This document shows, in pieces, positions 49,609-58,035 of a DNA stretch of 64,000 nucleotides (its first letter is position 1; the number at the start of each line of letters is the position of its first letter). A program made the translations under genes and the position numbers. The notes under the pieces are model-generated. The model was not told the DNA's origin. It made no database searches and was given only the letters and a program-made list of their open reading frames with translations. The stretch is from Pseudomonas wenzhouensis (GTDB lineage Bacteria > Pseudomonadota > Gammaproteobacteria > Pseudomonadales > Pseudomonadaceae). Where the stretch lies: contig NZ_CP072610.1 of the NCBI RefSeq assembly GCF_021029445.1, positions 682,001-746,000 of the forward strand, given 5' to 3'.

Positions 49609-50058
49609 TTAGTCGACCAAGTTCAGGCTGCCTTTCATCAGCGAGTAGTGGCCGGGGAAGGAGCAGAAGAAGCTGTAGTCTTCGCCCGCTGCCAGCTTGC
49701 TGACGTCGAAGGTGACCGAGGTGCTTTCGCCGCCGCCGATCAGGTCGGTGTGGGCGATCACGCGCTCGTCACCGGCTTTTACGTAGCTGGCGTCCGGGCC
49801 GGCGGGAATGCCGTCGGTGGCCACGCCGGGCATGTCGGCGGTCTTGCTCAGTACCCAGTTGTGGCCCATGGCGGTCTTGGGCAACGAACCTACGTGCTTG
49901 AGGTTGACGGTGAAGGTCTTGCAGCTCTTGCTGACGGAGATGGCCTGGGTGTTGAAGGTCATCTGGTCGGTCGATTCGACATCCACCGAGCATTCGGCAG
50001 CAAGAAGCGGGGTGCTGGCCAGGCCAAGCAGTGCCATCAGAGCAACGTTACGTAACAT
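49609..50058 (-). CDS. azu: Azurin (periplasmic blue copper protein)
   Basis: Small electron carrier of the periplasm, typically linked to denitrification or redox stress. Signal peptide [20 protein letters not shown] is followed by mature [16 protein letters not shown]. Copper ligands are all visible: His in GHNW, and Cys, His and Met in [12 protein letters not shown]; the disulfide cysteines are also present. Length is 149 aa. GGAGG precedes the ATG at 50058. It corresponds to PA4922 next to a LOG gene at PA4923, though here a YedI gene intervenes. Confidence 0.97.
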   Translation of the reverse strand: MLRNVALMALLGLASTPLLAAECSVDVESTDQMTFNTQAISVSKSCKTFTVNLKHVGSLPKTAMGHNWVLSKTADMPGVATDGIPAGPDASYVKAGDERVIAHTDLIGGGESTSVTFDVSKLAAGEDYSFFCSFPGHYSLMKGSLNLVD

Positions 50059-50445
50059 CGTGAAGCCTCCAGATTCTGAGTTTCCGGTCAGGTCCAGTGA
50101 AGGTTCGCACAGCTACCGCTGCTCATGGGTGCGACCGAACGCCACGGCGGTTATCCAGAAAAGCTGTGGATAGTTCTGTGGGGAAGCTCTGCAAGATCCG
50201 CCAGAGGCTCTGCCATGCGGACTTGGCAAGGCGCTGTGCAGCTTTTGTCCAGATGCTCGTGGCGTTGCGAGAAAATGCTTTGTAATGAATTGCTTGAGTG
50301 AGCAGGCAAGGCTCTGCCCGACGTTGCAGAGGGGGCTGAGAGGTTATCCCCGAAAACGGTGGAGCAAGCTGTGGATAAGCCTGGGGCAAGTCGCTTCGGG
50401 CAGCGCCCCGCAAGGGGCGCAGGCAACTGCCGAGAAAGTGAGCGC
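50059..50445. other. Non-coding gap upstream of azurin
   Basis: 387 bp between the azurin start and the yedI stop, both on the minus strand, so it must hold the azu promoter. I found no confident -10/-35 or ANR box by eye. It contains one perfect DnaA-box sequence (TGTGGATAA, 50370-50378) and near matches around 50140-50180. A GC stem (GCGCCCC GCAA GGGGCGC, about 50403-50420) lacks a T-run. No convincing ORF. Confidence 0.5.
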
Positions 50446-51387
50446 CTAACGCCTCGGCGTTTTGCGCAGTGCCCGCCACAGACCACTCGCCGCGCTGACC
50501 AGCGGTACGCTGAGCAATCCGGCGATGATGCCGAACAGGGCGTTGAGCAGTGTCGGCACCAGGGCCGAAAGCAGGGCGCCTGCATCCTCGGCCACCCATT
50601 CGGCAGCCAGGTGCACGGCGCTTTCCACAGGCGGCAGGCCGTGGCTGAGGATGCCACCGCCGACCATGAACATGGCTGCGGTGCCCACAACCGAAAGCGT
50701 CTTCATCAGCCAGGGGGCCAGGCGCAGGATGCCGCGCCCACAGGCCTGGGCGAAGGCGCTGGCGCGCTGGCTGAGATAGAGTCCGGCGTCGTCCAGTTTG
50801 ACGATGCCGGCGACCAGCCCATACACGCCGACGGTCATCACCAGGGCGATGCCGCTGAGCACCAGCACCTGATTGAGAAAACTGGCGGTGGCGACGGTAC
50901 CGAGGGTGATGGCGATGATCTCGGCCGACAGCACGAAGTCGGTGCGTACCGCACCGCGAATCTTCTCGCGCTCGAATGCCAGCAGGTCGATGGCCGGATC
51001 GGCGACGGCCTGCAGATGCGCCTGCTGCGGCTCATGCTGATGCTGATGCCGGTGCAGGAGCTTGTGCAGCAGCTTTTCCGCGCCTTCATAGCAGAGAAAC
51101 AGACCGCCAAGCATCAGCAGCGGCACCACCAGCCAGGGCGCCACTGCGCTGATCAGCAGCGCGGCCGGCACCAGGATCGCCTTGTTCACCAGCGAACCCT
51201 TGGCCACGGCCCAGACCACTGGCAGCTCGCGATCCGCCTTGACCCCGGTGACCTGCTGGGCGTTGAGCGCGAGGTCATCGCCCAGTACGCCGGCAGTCTT
51301 GCGCGCGGCGACCTTGGTCATGGTGGCGACGTCATCGAGTACCGTACTGATATCGTCGATCAGGGCGAGCAGGCTGCTTGCGGCCAT
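50446..51387 (-). CDS. YedI/DUF808 family inner-membrane protein
   Basis: 313-residue polytopic membrane protein. The conserved N-terminus ([39 protein letters not shown]) is diagnostic of the YedI (DUF808) family. Several membrane segments follow, with a His/Gln-rich cytoplasmic loop ([13 protein letters not shown] near residue 115). Function unknown. It lies between azurin and a LOG gene, where P. aeruginosa PAO1 has no gene as I recall, so it may be a local insertion. About 65 bp to the LOG gene upstream. Confidence 0.88.
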   Translation of the reverse strand: MAASSLLALIDDISTVLDDVATMTKVAARKTAGVLGDDLALNAQQVTGVKADRELPVVWAVAKGSLVNKAILVPAALLISAVAPWLVVPLLMLGGLFLCYEGAEKLLHKLLHRHQHQHEPQQAHLQAVADPAIDLLAFEREKIRGAVRTDFVLSAEIIAITLGTVATASFLNQVLVLSGIALVMTVGVYGLVAGIVKLDDAGLYLSQRASAFAQACGRGILRLAPWLMKTLSVVGTAAMFMVGGGILSHGLPPVESAVHLAAEWVAEDAGALLSALVPTLLNALFGIIAGLLSVPLVSAASGLWRALRKTPRR

Positions 51388-51452
51388 GGTGCGGCTTCCA
51401 TAGGGAGTGAAGCCGCAGAGCGTAGCATTGTGTTACATCTCTGCGTACTGGC

Positions 51453-52040
51453 TCAGACGGGCGCGCGAACTACCCACTTCGGCGCCGCGCTCGGGCGCCA
51501 TTCGACCAGCGCATCGATCAGGTCTTGGGGGGTACCGGCAATCTGCAGCATCTCGCGGTGCTGCGGGCGCACGAAGCGCTCGGCGACCAGGTGATCGAGG
51601 AAGTCGCCGAGTTTGCTGTAAAAACCGTTCACCTCCAGCAGCCCCAGCGGTTTGGCGTGGTAGCCGAGTTGGCCCCAGGTCCACACCTCGAACAGCTCTT
51701 CCAGAGTGCCGAGGCCGCCGGGCAGGGCGATGAAGGCATCGGCCAGCTCGGCCATGCGCGCCTTGCGTGCATGCATGCCATCCACCACTTCCAGGCAGGT
51801 CAGGTTGCGATGGCCGATCTCGGCACGTTCCAGGCTTTGCGGAATGATGCCGATCACCTCGCCACCGGCGTTCAGCGCCGCATCGGCGACCACGCCCATC
51901 AGGCCGACGGCGCCGCCGCCATAGATCAGGCGAATGCCGCGCTTGGCCAGGTGCTGACCGAGGGCTTCGGCCGCTTCGCGGTAGATGGGACTGGCACCAG
52001 GGCTGGCACCACAGAAGACGCAGACGCTACGCAGGGACAT
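51453..52040 (-). CDS. LOG family protein (cytokinin riboside 5'-monophosphate phosphoribohydrolase-like)
   Basis: 195-residue Rossmann-fold protein with the family motif [12 protein letters not shown] and [12 protein letters not shown] enzymes cleave the N-glycosidic bond of cytokinin ribotides or AMP-like nucleotides; the bacterial substrate is often unclear. AAGGAG precedes the ATG at 52040. It corresponds to PA4923. A possible 25-codon ORF lies 59 bp upstream on the same strand. Confidence 0.93.
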   Translation of the reverse strand: MSLRSVCVFCGASPGASPIYREAAEALGQHLAKRGIRLIYGGGAVGLMGVVADAALNAGGEVIGIIPQSLERAEIGHRNLTCLEVVDGMHARKARMAELADAFIALPGGLGTLEELFEVWTWGQLGYHAKPLGLLEVNGFYSKLGDFLDHLVAERFVRPQHREMLQIAGTPQDLIDALVEWRPSAAPKWVVRAPV

Positions 52041-52099
52041 GAGCAGGCTCCTTGGCTGAAGGCGCCAAGGGTAACCAGCCGCAGCCCAGCCACCAAGGG

Positions 52100-52177
52100 T
52101 CAGTGGCGCGTATCGATGCCGCAGGTGGCGCAGGCGTAACTGGCGAGCAGTTGCTTGAGCAGGTCGTTGAGGGGCAT
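52100..52177 (-). CDS. Possible 25-residue small protein with CxxC
   Basis: Reads [20 protein letters not shown] and five more residues to TGA. It has a good ribosome-binding site (AGGAAG, 7 nt before ATG) and Pseudomonas-like codon use. An amphipathic Leu-rich start is followed by CATC. It lies 59 bp upstream of the LOG gene on the same strand, so it could be an unannotated microprotein or a leader ORF. Not recognised; needs conservation evidence. Confidence 0.4.
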   Translation of the reverse strand: MPLNDLLKQLLASYACATCGIDTRH

Positions 52178-52276
52178 GGCGCGGCTTCCTGACGCAGGGG
52201 TATGTGTTTGAGCCTAGTCCTGCCTGGGATGCTGCGCCCTTAGATTATTTCGATGATGGCGATAGCTGCCCGTCGA

Positions 52277-52891
52277 TCAGACCAGTTCCATTGCGCTCAT
52301 GCCGGCCAGCCCCAGCAGCACCACGCCGCAGGCTGCGTAGGTCAGGCGGTGCCAGAGCAGCGAGGCCGCGCGGCGAAACCAGTCCACCAGCCCGGCACAG
52401 ATGAAGCACCAGAGCAGCGACGAGACCATGAAGCCGGCGAAGAACACCGCCAGGTGAGCTGGCGTTGGCTGAGCGACGCCGATGGCCGCCATCGCGCCGC
52501 CCATGGCCGCCCAATAAACGATGTTTTGCGGGTTGGTCAGCGACAGCGCAGCGCCTGCGGCGAAGGCACCACCAGCGGCGCCCTGACTGTCGTTGCTGGG
52601 TAGCGGCGGGCGATGAGCGTCGCGCAATGACTGATAACCGAGCCAGGCCAGATACAGCGCACTGGCCAGGGTCAACGGGTAGCGGATCTGTGCGCTGTCG
52701 AGCAGCAGTGCCAGGCCGGTCAGGCCCACGGCGGCCCAGGTGGCATCGCCCACCAGCGAGCCGATCTGCACCATCAGCGCCGGTTTGTAACCGTCGCGCA
52801 GGCCCCGGCGCAGGGTTTCACTGAATACGGCGCCGGGCGCCGCGTTGAAGACGAAGCCAAGGAGCATGGCGGCGAGGAAGAAACTGAACAT
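52277..52891 (-). CDS. LysE/RhtB family amino-acid exporter
   Basis: 204-residue inner-membrane protein with six hydrophobic segments. The N-terminus (MFSFFLAAMLLGFVFNAAPG, with the GxxPGP-like element NAAPGAVF) and LTNPQNIVYWAA are typical of the family. Substrate not predictable. The start is set at ATG 52891; the frame extends to 52939 but the extra 16 residues are polar and unlike the family N-terminus. Confidence 0.88.
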   Translation of the reverse strand: MFSFFLAAMLLGFVFNAAPGAVFSETLRRGLRDGYKPALMVQIGSLVGDATWAAVGLTGLALLLDSAQIRYPLTLASALYLAWLGYQSLRDAHRPPLPSNDSQGAAGGAFAAGAALSLTNPQNIVYWAAMGGAMAAIGVAQPTPAHLAVFFAGFMVSSLLWCFICAGLVDWFRRAASLLWHRLTYAACGVVLLGLAGMSAMELV

Positions 52892-53449
52892 GAAACATCC
52901 CAGGATGAACTTGGCGGCTTGATGCGCCTGCAAGACCACTGAAAGCGACTCCGGCTGCAGCCGCTAGCGTCGCGTTGGTGCCTGTATCGATGCAAGGGCC
53001 TTGTGTATCCGGACAACGGCAATAAAGTTTTCCACGAAGGCTGTGGACATTTTTGTGGATAAGCTGGTGGCGTTTGCCTGCGATGCCTGAAATACCGTGT
53101 TTACAGCCTGTTGGTGAAGAATTGAACAGCGTTATTTTTCCTTTTTACACAAGGACTTGACAGTTTTTGGGAAAGCTCGAAGCGTGCTTTTTGGTTTTCC
53201 ACGATTGCTGTGGGTGATGCTGTGGGTAACTGTTGTAATTGTTGCTGTATGGCCTGATATGACTGGTTCTCAGCGTATTGGCCAAGCTTTGATCAGTGCT
53301 GTTCAGCGGATGCTGGACACACCGTTGTCCAGTCTTTTTTATACCTTGGCAGGCAGGCCGAACAATTATCCCCTGGGTATGTGAAGAAAACTGTGGATAA
53401 GCTGGTGGTCGATCACGCTAGCGCCCGTCACGTCGGCTCTGGACGCCAA
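52892..53449. other. AT-rich non-coding region with a cluster of DnaA-box sequences
   Basis: About 560 bp with composition clearly poorer in GC than its surroundings. It holds TTWTNCACA-type sequences: TTTTCCACG (53028-53036), TGTGGATAA (53054-53062), TTTTACACA (53143-53151), TTTTCCACG (53195-53203), TGTGGGTAA (53221-53229) and TGTGGATAA (53392-53400). Three match the DnaA-box consensus fully. An open frame at 53157-53384 has no usable start site and atypical codons. Its right part adjoins the 3' end of hupE; the left part must contain the lysE-type gene promoter. Confidence 0.55.
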
Positions 53450-53477
53450 CAGGCAGGGTGCGTGTACACCCTGCCTG
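53450..53477 (-). terminator. Hairpin downstream of hupE
   Basis: CAGGCAGGGTG, loop CGTGTA, CACCCTGCCTG: perfect 11-bp stem starting 10 bp after the hupE stop. No T-run on the minus-strand side, so either a Rho-assisted end or an mRNA 3' stabiliser. Confidence 0.5.
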
Positions 53478-53487
53478 CAGCGGATGC

Positions 53488-54060
53488 TCAGCTGAGCAGC
53501 AACCAGGCACCCGTCGCTGCCGAGGCGCCACCCGCGATACGTACCAAGGGGGCTGCGGCCTGGGGCAGAAAACGCACCAATGCAAAGCCAATGGCATGCA
53601 GTGCGGCAGTGGCGACGATGAAGCCGATGGCGTAGCCGAAGGGGCTGGCCAGTTCCGGCAACTCCAGGCCGTGAGCGACGCCGTGGGTGAGGGCGAAGAA
53701 GGCGGTCAGGGCTACGGATACCGCCATCGGCAGGCGCGCGGCGACGGCTACCAGCAGGCCGAACGCCAGTACCGAGCCGGCGATGCCGGTTTCCATCAGC
53801 GGGATTTCCACGCCGGAGAAGCCGAGCAGGCCGCCGACCAGCATGCTGCCGACGAAAGTCAGCGGCAGCGCCCAGCGCGCCGCGCCGCTCTGTTGGGCGG
53901 CCCACAGGCCAACGGCGAACATCGCCAGCAGGTGATCCAGGCCAAACACCGGGTGGGCCAGGCCGGCCATCAGGCCGGAATCACCATGCCCAGGGTGAGC
54001 GAAGGCCAGTGCCGGGGTGCAGAGCAGGGCGATGGCGGAAAGGGTCTTGCGCAGGTTCAT
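53488..54060 (-). CDS. ureJ: HupE/UreJ family nickel permease
   Basis: 190-residue membrane protein predicted to bring nickel into the cell or periplasm for urease. A cleavable-looking N-terminus ends in ALAFAHPGHGDSG, followed by HPVFGLDHLLAMF, the HPxxGxDHxxxM motif of the family, and six hydrophobic helices. It is last in ureE-ureF-ureG-ureJ, 22 bp after ureG. hupE is an equivalent name. No hydrogenase genes are in view, and the context favours urease. Confidence 0.93.
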   Translation of the reverse strand: MNLRKTLSAIALLCTPALAFAHPGHGDSGLMAGLAHPVFGLDHLLAMFAVGLWAAQQSGAARWALPLTFVGSMLVGGLLGFSGVEIPLMETGIAGSVLAFGLLVAVAARLPMAVSVALTAFFALTHGVAHGLELPELASPFGYAIGFIVATAALHAIGFALVRFLPQAAAPLVRIAGGASAATGAWLLLS

Positions 54061-54082
54061 AGGGATCTCCTTGAAGGTGGAA

Positions 54083-54697
54083 TCAGGCTGCCGTGAGCAT
54101 GCCCTGGCGTTCGATGAAGGCGATGATCTCGTCGAGACCCTGGCCGACTTTCTGGTTGCTGAAGACGAAGGGCTTGTCGCCGCGCATCTTCAGGGTGTCG
54201 CGCTCCATCACTTCCAGTGAGGCGCCGACCATCGGCGCCAGGTCGACCTTGTTGATCACCAGCAGGTCGGATTTGCAGATACCGGGGCCGCCCTTACGCG
54301 GCAGCTTGTCGCCGGCTGACACGTCGATCACGTACAGGGTCAGGTCGGACAGCTCGGGGCTGAAGGTGGCCGACAGGTTGTCGCCGCCGGATTCGACGAT
54401 GATCAGATCCAGGCCGGGAAAGCGGCGGTTGAGTTGCTCCACGGCCTCCAGGTTGATCGAGGCGTCCTCGCGAATCGCGGTGTGCGGGCAGCCGCCGGTT
54501 TCCACGCCGATGATGCGCTCGGGCTCCAGCGCCTCGTTGCGCACCAGAAACTGGGCGTCTTCCTGGGTGTAGATGTCGTTGGTGACCACGGCGATGTTGT
54601 AGCGCTCGCGCAGGGCGCGGCACAGGGCCAGGGTGAGGGCAGTCTTGCCGGAACCGACCGGGCCGCCGATGCCGACACGCAGGGGTTGGCTGTTCAT
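54083..54697 (-). CDS. ureG: Urease accessory GTPase UreG
   Basis: GTPase that delivers nickel to apo-urease with UreF/UreD. P-loop [19 protein letters not shown], nickel-related [13 protein letters not shown] (CPH), [15 protein letters not shown] and NKVDLAP are all intact. Length is 204 aa. It lies 16 bp after ureF. Confidence 0.97.
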   Translation of the reverse strand: MNSQPLRVGIGGPVGSGKTALTLALCRALRERYNIAVVTNDIYTQEDAQFLVRNEALEPERIIGVETGGCPHTAIREDASINLEAVEQLNRRFPGLDLIIVESGGDNLSATFSPELSDLTLYVIDVSAGDKLPRKGGPGICKSDLLVINKVDLAPMVGASLEVMERDTLKMRGDKPFVFSNQKVGQGLDEIIAFIERQGMLTAA

Positions 54698-54713
54698 GGG
54701 GTGTTGTTCCTCA

Positions 54714-55388
54714 TCAGGAGCGGAAAAGACGCGAGTACTGGCGCTCGTGCGCCATGCTCGTCAGGGCCAGGCCGAAAGCGGCGCTGCCCCAGTGTTCGGG
54801 GGAAAGGCTGGCGGCTTGCTGTTGCGCGGCCTCGAGCTGCGGCAGCAGGCGGCTGGTCAGGCGCTGGGCGGCCTGCTGGCCGAGCGGCAGCACCTTCATC
54901 AAGACGGCGAGCTGGTTTTCCAGCCAGCCCCAGAGCCAGGCGGCCAGGGCATCGTCCGCGGTGATGTGCCAGGCGCGTGCCGCCAGTGCCCAGGCCAGAG
55001 CCAGGCCGGGCTCCTCCTGGGTTGCGAGGAGTTCACGCGCGGCCTCATCCAGCTCCGGCAGGCCTTCGAGCAGTTGCCGCAGCGAATAACCCATCTGCCG
55101 GCTTTCCAGGGCCAGCTCGCGGGTTTCGCGGCTGGCGCGGTGTTGTTCGGCCAGTAGCTGAAGCTGTGCCCAGTCAGCCTGTGCGGCTGCGCGGCAGTGG
55201 GCCAGCAGCAGCGGCGCTTCGAAGCGGGCGAGATTGAGCAAGAGCTGATCGGCCAGCCAACGCTCGGCGCTCTCGGCATCGCTGACCAGGCCGCTGTCGA
55301 TGGCCCATTCCAGGCCTTGCGAGTAGCTGTAACCGCCAATGGGCAGCTGTGGGCTGGCCAGGCGCAACAGTGCCCAGGCCGGTTTCAT
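54714..55388 (-). CDS. ureF: Urease accessory protein UreF
   Basis: Helical scaffold linking UreG to UreD and apo-urease. Typical N-terminus ([21 protein letters not shown]) and C-terminus ([14 protein letters not shown]). It is 224 aa from ATG 55388 (MKPAWALL); the open frame upstream overlaps ureE and is not UreF. It lies 37 bp after ureE. Confidence 0.95.
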   Translation of the reverse strand: MKPAWALLRLASPQLPIGGYSYSQGLEWAIDSGLVSDAESAERWLADQLLLNLARFEAPLLLAHCRAAAQADWAQLQLLAEQHRASRETRELALESRQMGYSLRQLLEGLPELDEAARELLATQEEPGLALAWALAARAWHITADDALAAWLWGWLENQLAVLMKVLPLGQQAAQRLTSRLLPQLEAAQQQAASLSPEHWGSAAFGLALTSMAHERQYSRLFRS

Positions 55389-55425
55389 GGGCTGACCCCG
55401 GTGCGCGCGGGCGATATGGCTCGAC

Positions 55426-55926
55426 TCACTTGCGTACCCCGAACTGGTGCAGGCGCGGACCATAGTTGAACTCTTCGTCGCCATGATGGGAGTGATGATG
55501 GCCGCCGCCATAGGCGCCCTGCTCGGGCTGATAGGGTGCTTCGATGGCTTCGACCGTAGCGCCGAGCTGTTCCAGCATGGCCTTGAGTACATAGTCGTCG
55601 GGCAGGCGCAGCCAGCCGTCACCCAGTTGCAGGGCGACATGGCGGTTACCGAGGTGATAGGCGGCGCGCATCAGCTCGAACGGGCTGGCGCAGGTGACAT
55701 GCAGCAGCGGCTCGGCCTTGGCGCGCACGCGCACGACACGTCCGTCCTTGGCCTGCAGAAACTCGCCATCGGCCAGTGCCGGTTGGCCGCGTTCGAGGAA
55801 CAGGCCGACCTCTTCACCGGCAGTGGTAAAGCAGCGCAGGCGGCTCTTGCTGCGGGCTTCGAAGGTCAGTTCCAGTTCGGCGTCGTAGGCTCTCTGCGGC
55901 GCGATTCGGGCGTGGATCACCAGCAT
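55426..55926 (-). CDS. ureE: Urease accessory nickel metallochaperone UreE
   Basis: Dimeric nickel carrier for urease maturation. 166 residues: an N-terminal peptide-binding domain, a C-terminal metal-binding domain (HVTCASPFELMRAAYHLGNRHV), and a His-rich tail (GGGHHHSHHGDEEF) for nickel storage. The start at ATG 55926 matches UreE N-termini (MLVIHARI). First gene of ureE-F-G-J. The urease structural genes and ureD are not in the window; in P. aeruginosa they lie at a separate nearby locus. Confidence 0.95.
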   Translation of the reverse strand: MLVIHARIAPQRAYDAELELTFEARSKSRLRCFTTAGEEVGLFLERGQPALADGEFLQAKDGRVVRVRAKAEPLLHVTCASPFELMRAAYHLGNRHVALQLGDGWLRLPDDYVLKAMLEQLGATVEAIEAPYQPEQGAYGGGHHHSHHGDEEFNYGPRLHQFGVRK

Positions 55927-55961
55927 GTGTATCGATTCCGGGGCAGTGTGCCCGGAAATAG

Positions 55962-55978
55962 TGCAAGTGCCTTGCCAA
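55962..55978 (-). promoter_or_regulatory. Sigma54 promoter of the ureE operon
   Basis: On the minus strand TTGGCAAGGCACTTGCA: GG-N10-GC with TTGGCA and TTGCA matching the -24/-12 consensus at every fixed position except one. The start of transcription would be about 55951, some 25 nt before the ureE ATG. Nitrogen (NtrC-RpoN) control of urease is known in related bacteria, which fits. Confidence 0.7.
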
Positions 55979-56089
55979 GGCCGAAGAATGGCGCAGGGCG
56001 CGAGGTTCAGGCGAGCTGTGGATAACTCGACGAAGCGGTCGGAATTTATTTGGTGCGTTTTTTTCAGGCTTGCGCGTTTTTGGTGCGGG

Positions 56090-56725
56090 CTACTCGGATG
56101 GCTTGCCCAGCCCCAGCCAGTGTTTGCCACCGACCATGATGAAGCGCAGTTGCTGGATGACCTTGGCCTCTGCGGTGAGGTGCGCCGGCAGGGTTTCGGC
56201 GGGCGGATCGATCAGCTCGGGCAGGGTGGCGAAGACGGTCTTGACCACCAGATCCGAGACCACGTCGAGCGCTGCATCGTCGAGGTGCGGCATGCGGTTC
56301 ATCAGCTTGAGGTCGGCGGCCAGGTCGCTGGTGATTCGCTCGCGCAGGGCGGCAATGGCCTGGCGCACAGGTTGTGAGCCGCCGTACTGCTCGCGGGCGA
56401 GAAATAGGAACTGAGCGTGGTTGGCCGCCACTTCAGCGAGGAAGATGCGCACCGAGGCATCGATCATGCCGCGCATCTCGAATTCATGGCGGCGTACCTG
56501 GCGGATCGCCGCGCGGAAGGTCTCGCCGACTTCCGCCACCAGTGCCAGGCCGAGTTCGTCCATGTCGGCGAAATGGCGGTAGAAGCCGGTGGGCACGATA
56601 CCGGCGACACGCGTCACTTCGCGCAGGCTCAGGCTGCCAAAGCCGCGGCCGCTTTCCATCAGCGTGAGGGCTGCGTCCATCAGGGATTGGCGGGTCTGCT
56701 GCTTTTGTTCGGCGCGTGGCGTCAT
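56090..56725 (-). CDS. desT: TetR-family regulator DesT
   Basis: Acyl-CoA-responsive repressor of the desCB aerobic desaturase operon in P. aeruginosa. 211 residues: N-terminal helix-turn-helix (SLSLREVTRVAGIVPTGFYR) and a ligand-binding helical domain (FLFLAREQYGG, VVKTVFATLPELIDPP). The start ATG at 56725 (MTPRAEQKQQTRQSL) matches my recollection of DesT. The protein appears complete, while the desCB genes divergent from it are truncated. In P. aeruginosa DesT also influences fabAB, so it may still have targets. Confidence 0.93.
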   Translation of the reverse strand: MTPRAEQKQQTRQSLMDAALTLMESGRGFGSLSLREVTRVAGIVPTGFYRHFADMDELGLALVAEVGETFRAAIRQVRRHEFEMRGMIDASVRIFLAEVAANHAQFLFLAREQYGGSQPVRQAIAALRERITSDLAADLKLMNRMPHLDDAALDVVSDLVVKTVFATLPELIDPPAETLPAHLTAEAKVIQQLRFIMVGGKHWLGLGKPSE

Positions 56726-56844
56726 GCGAAACCGGATCATTGGGCGATGCCGCACTCTAGCAAAAGCAGCGGGGCAGCGTCGAACCGCGCGGCGCCTTTC
56801 GGTGTACAAGTGTTGTCTGGAATATGGGCTTTCTGCCAGTGTCG

Positions 56845-56858
56845 TGAACAAATGTTTA
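56845..56858. promoter_or_regulatory. DesT operator-like palindrome
   Basis: TGAACA-AA-TGTTTA between desT and the desC remnant, just before the remnant ATG at 56875. The DesT site in P. aeruginosa is, as I recall, a TGAAC/GTTnA-type palindrome at the same place, so this is likely the surviving operator. Confidence 0.55.
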
Positions 56859-56874
56859 ATGGATAATTACGGAT

Positions 56875-57089
56875 GCCCCTGATTCCCCTGTCATTGGCGC
56901 GCTGCTTGTCGCCTGCTCTGCAGCCGCTGCGCCGGCTCTGTGCTGGTGGCTGGCGGCCGGCAGCGGCATCACGCCGTTGCTCGGGTTGTTGCGTGAGGCG
57001 CTGGCGCGAGGTTTTTCTGCGCCGGTGACACTGCTGCATCAGGTGCGCCGTCAGGGGCAACAGGCCTTTGCCGAAGAGCTGCAGGCATT
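56875..57089 (+). pseudogene. desC: Remnant of desC (NADPH-dependent oxidoreductase partner of DesB)
   Basis: DesC would pass electrons to the DesB desaturase. Two pieces survive in different frames. From ATG 56875 there are about 23 plausible N-terminal residues (MPLIPLSLARCLSPALQPLR...). Then, from about 56941 in another frame, comes the NAD-binding core of a ferredoxin reductase-like domain (WLAAGSGITPLLGLLREALA, LLHQVRRQGQQAFAEELQAL). The FAD domain, most of the NAD domain and the 2Fe-2S ferredoxin end are missing. The remnant runs directly into desB sequence at about 57085-57090. Not functional as read. Confidence 0.75.
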
Positions 57090-57758
57090 GTCGGCTACGG
57101 CGTGGTGCGGCTGTTCCCCGAGCAGCGCTGGAAGCCCTTTTACCGCTGGCAGCCTTTGTGGGTGACGATCCAGGCGCTGCTGTTCCAGTACGCCGTGGCC
57201 ATCCAGCACCTGCGCCTGGACAAGCTGATCAAGGGGCGCATCAGCCAGGACGAGGTAAAACCGCTGGCGCGTCAGTTCGGCGCCAAGCTGGCACGGCAGT
57301 GGGGCAAGGATTATCTGGTTTTTCCGCTGCTGGCGCTGCTGCTTGGCGCCAATGCCCTGGCCGTGCTGGCGGGCAACCTGGTGGCCAATCTACTGCGTAA
57401 CCTGTGGACCTTTCTGGTGATCTTCTGCGGCCATTTCACCGAGAAGGCAGCGGTGTTTGCACCCGAAGTATTGCAAGGGGAAACCCGTGGCCATTGGTAC
57501 CTGCGCCGACTGCGTGGTTCCAGCAACCTGTCCGGTGGGCCGCTGCTGCATATTCTGACCGGCAACCTCTGCCATCAGATCGAGCATCACCTGTTTCCGG
57601 ATCTGCCGGCGCGGCGCTATGCCGCGTTGGCACGTGAGGTGCGCCTGATCGCTGAGCGTTATGGCCAGCACTACAACAGCGGAACCCTATGGGGACAGTT
57701 CGCGACCGTTCTGCGGCGCATCTGGATCTACCGTTTGCCCACTGCCGGGGTGGCGTGA
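57090..57758 (+). pseudogene. desB: Remnant of desB (fatty acyl-CoA desaturase), N-terminal half deleted
   Basis: Encodes only the C-terminal part of a membrane fatty acid desaturase, from VGYGVVRLFPEQRWKPFYRW to a normal stop. The third histidine box is present (HQIEHHLFPD), but the first two boxes (HxxxH, HxxHH) and the first membrane hairpins are absent, so the di-iron centre cannot form. The frame is otherwise open and well preserved, suggesting a fairly recent deletion joining desC to desB. Confidence 0.85.
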
Positions 57759-57794
57759 GTGACTCGGTTGAGCCAGCCACGGGTATGAAAAAGC

Positions 57795-58011
57795 CCGGCT
57801 TGGGCCGTAATGCTGTTCACATAAGAAATGGTCGGACGCGATGAGTCCTCTCGCCCCTTTGGGGAGAGGGTTAGGGCGGGCCGCGTTCGGAGAGGGGAAA
57901 ACTGGCAGGTTTGCGGTGTTTTCAGCCCTCTCCCCCAGCCCCTCTCCCATAAATGGGAGAGGGGAGCCAAACGTGTGCAACCTTAAGTGAACAGCATTCC
58001 GGCTTGGGCCG
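57795..58011. mobile_element. IS4-type MITE (57808-57998) with 13-bp target duplication, inserted in a terminator
   Basis: The element is 191 bp between direct repeats CCGGCTTGGGCCG at 57795-57807 and 57999-58011. Its ends are inverted: left TAATGCTGTTCACATAAG, right (minus strand) AATGCTGTTCACTTAAG, sharing 12 perfect terminal bases. There is no ORF. The interior carries facing CTCTCCCC/GGGGAGAG-rich arms. Deleting the element and one duplication leaves AAGCCCGGC-TTGG-GCCGGGCTT, a perfect terminator-like hairpin, as in the element at 767-918. The two elements differ in interior and in part of the ends. Confidence 0.75.
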
Positions 58012-58035
58012 GGCTTGTGGGTGTTGCAACAGCAC

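Noticed and set aside
53157..53384. 75-codon open frame with a hydrophobic segment in the AT-rich gap
   Set aside because: Starts at TTG with AAGGA only one or two bases away; codon use is AT-rich and unlike neighbouring genes; overlaps the DnaA-box cluster. Kept as non-coding.
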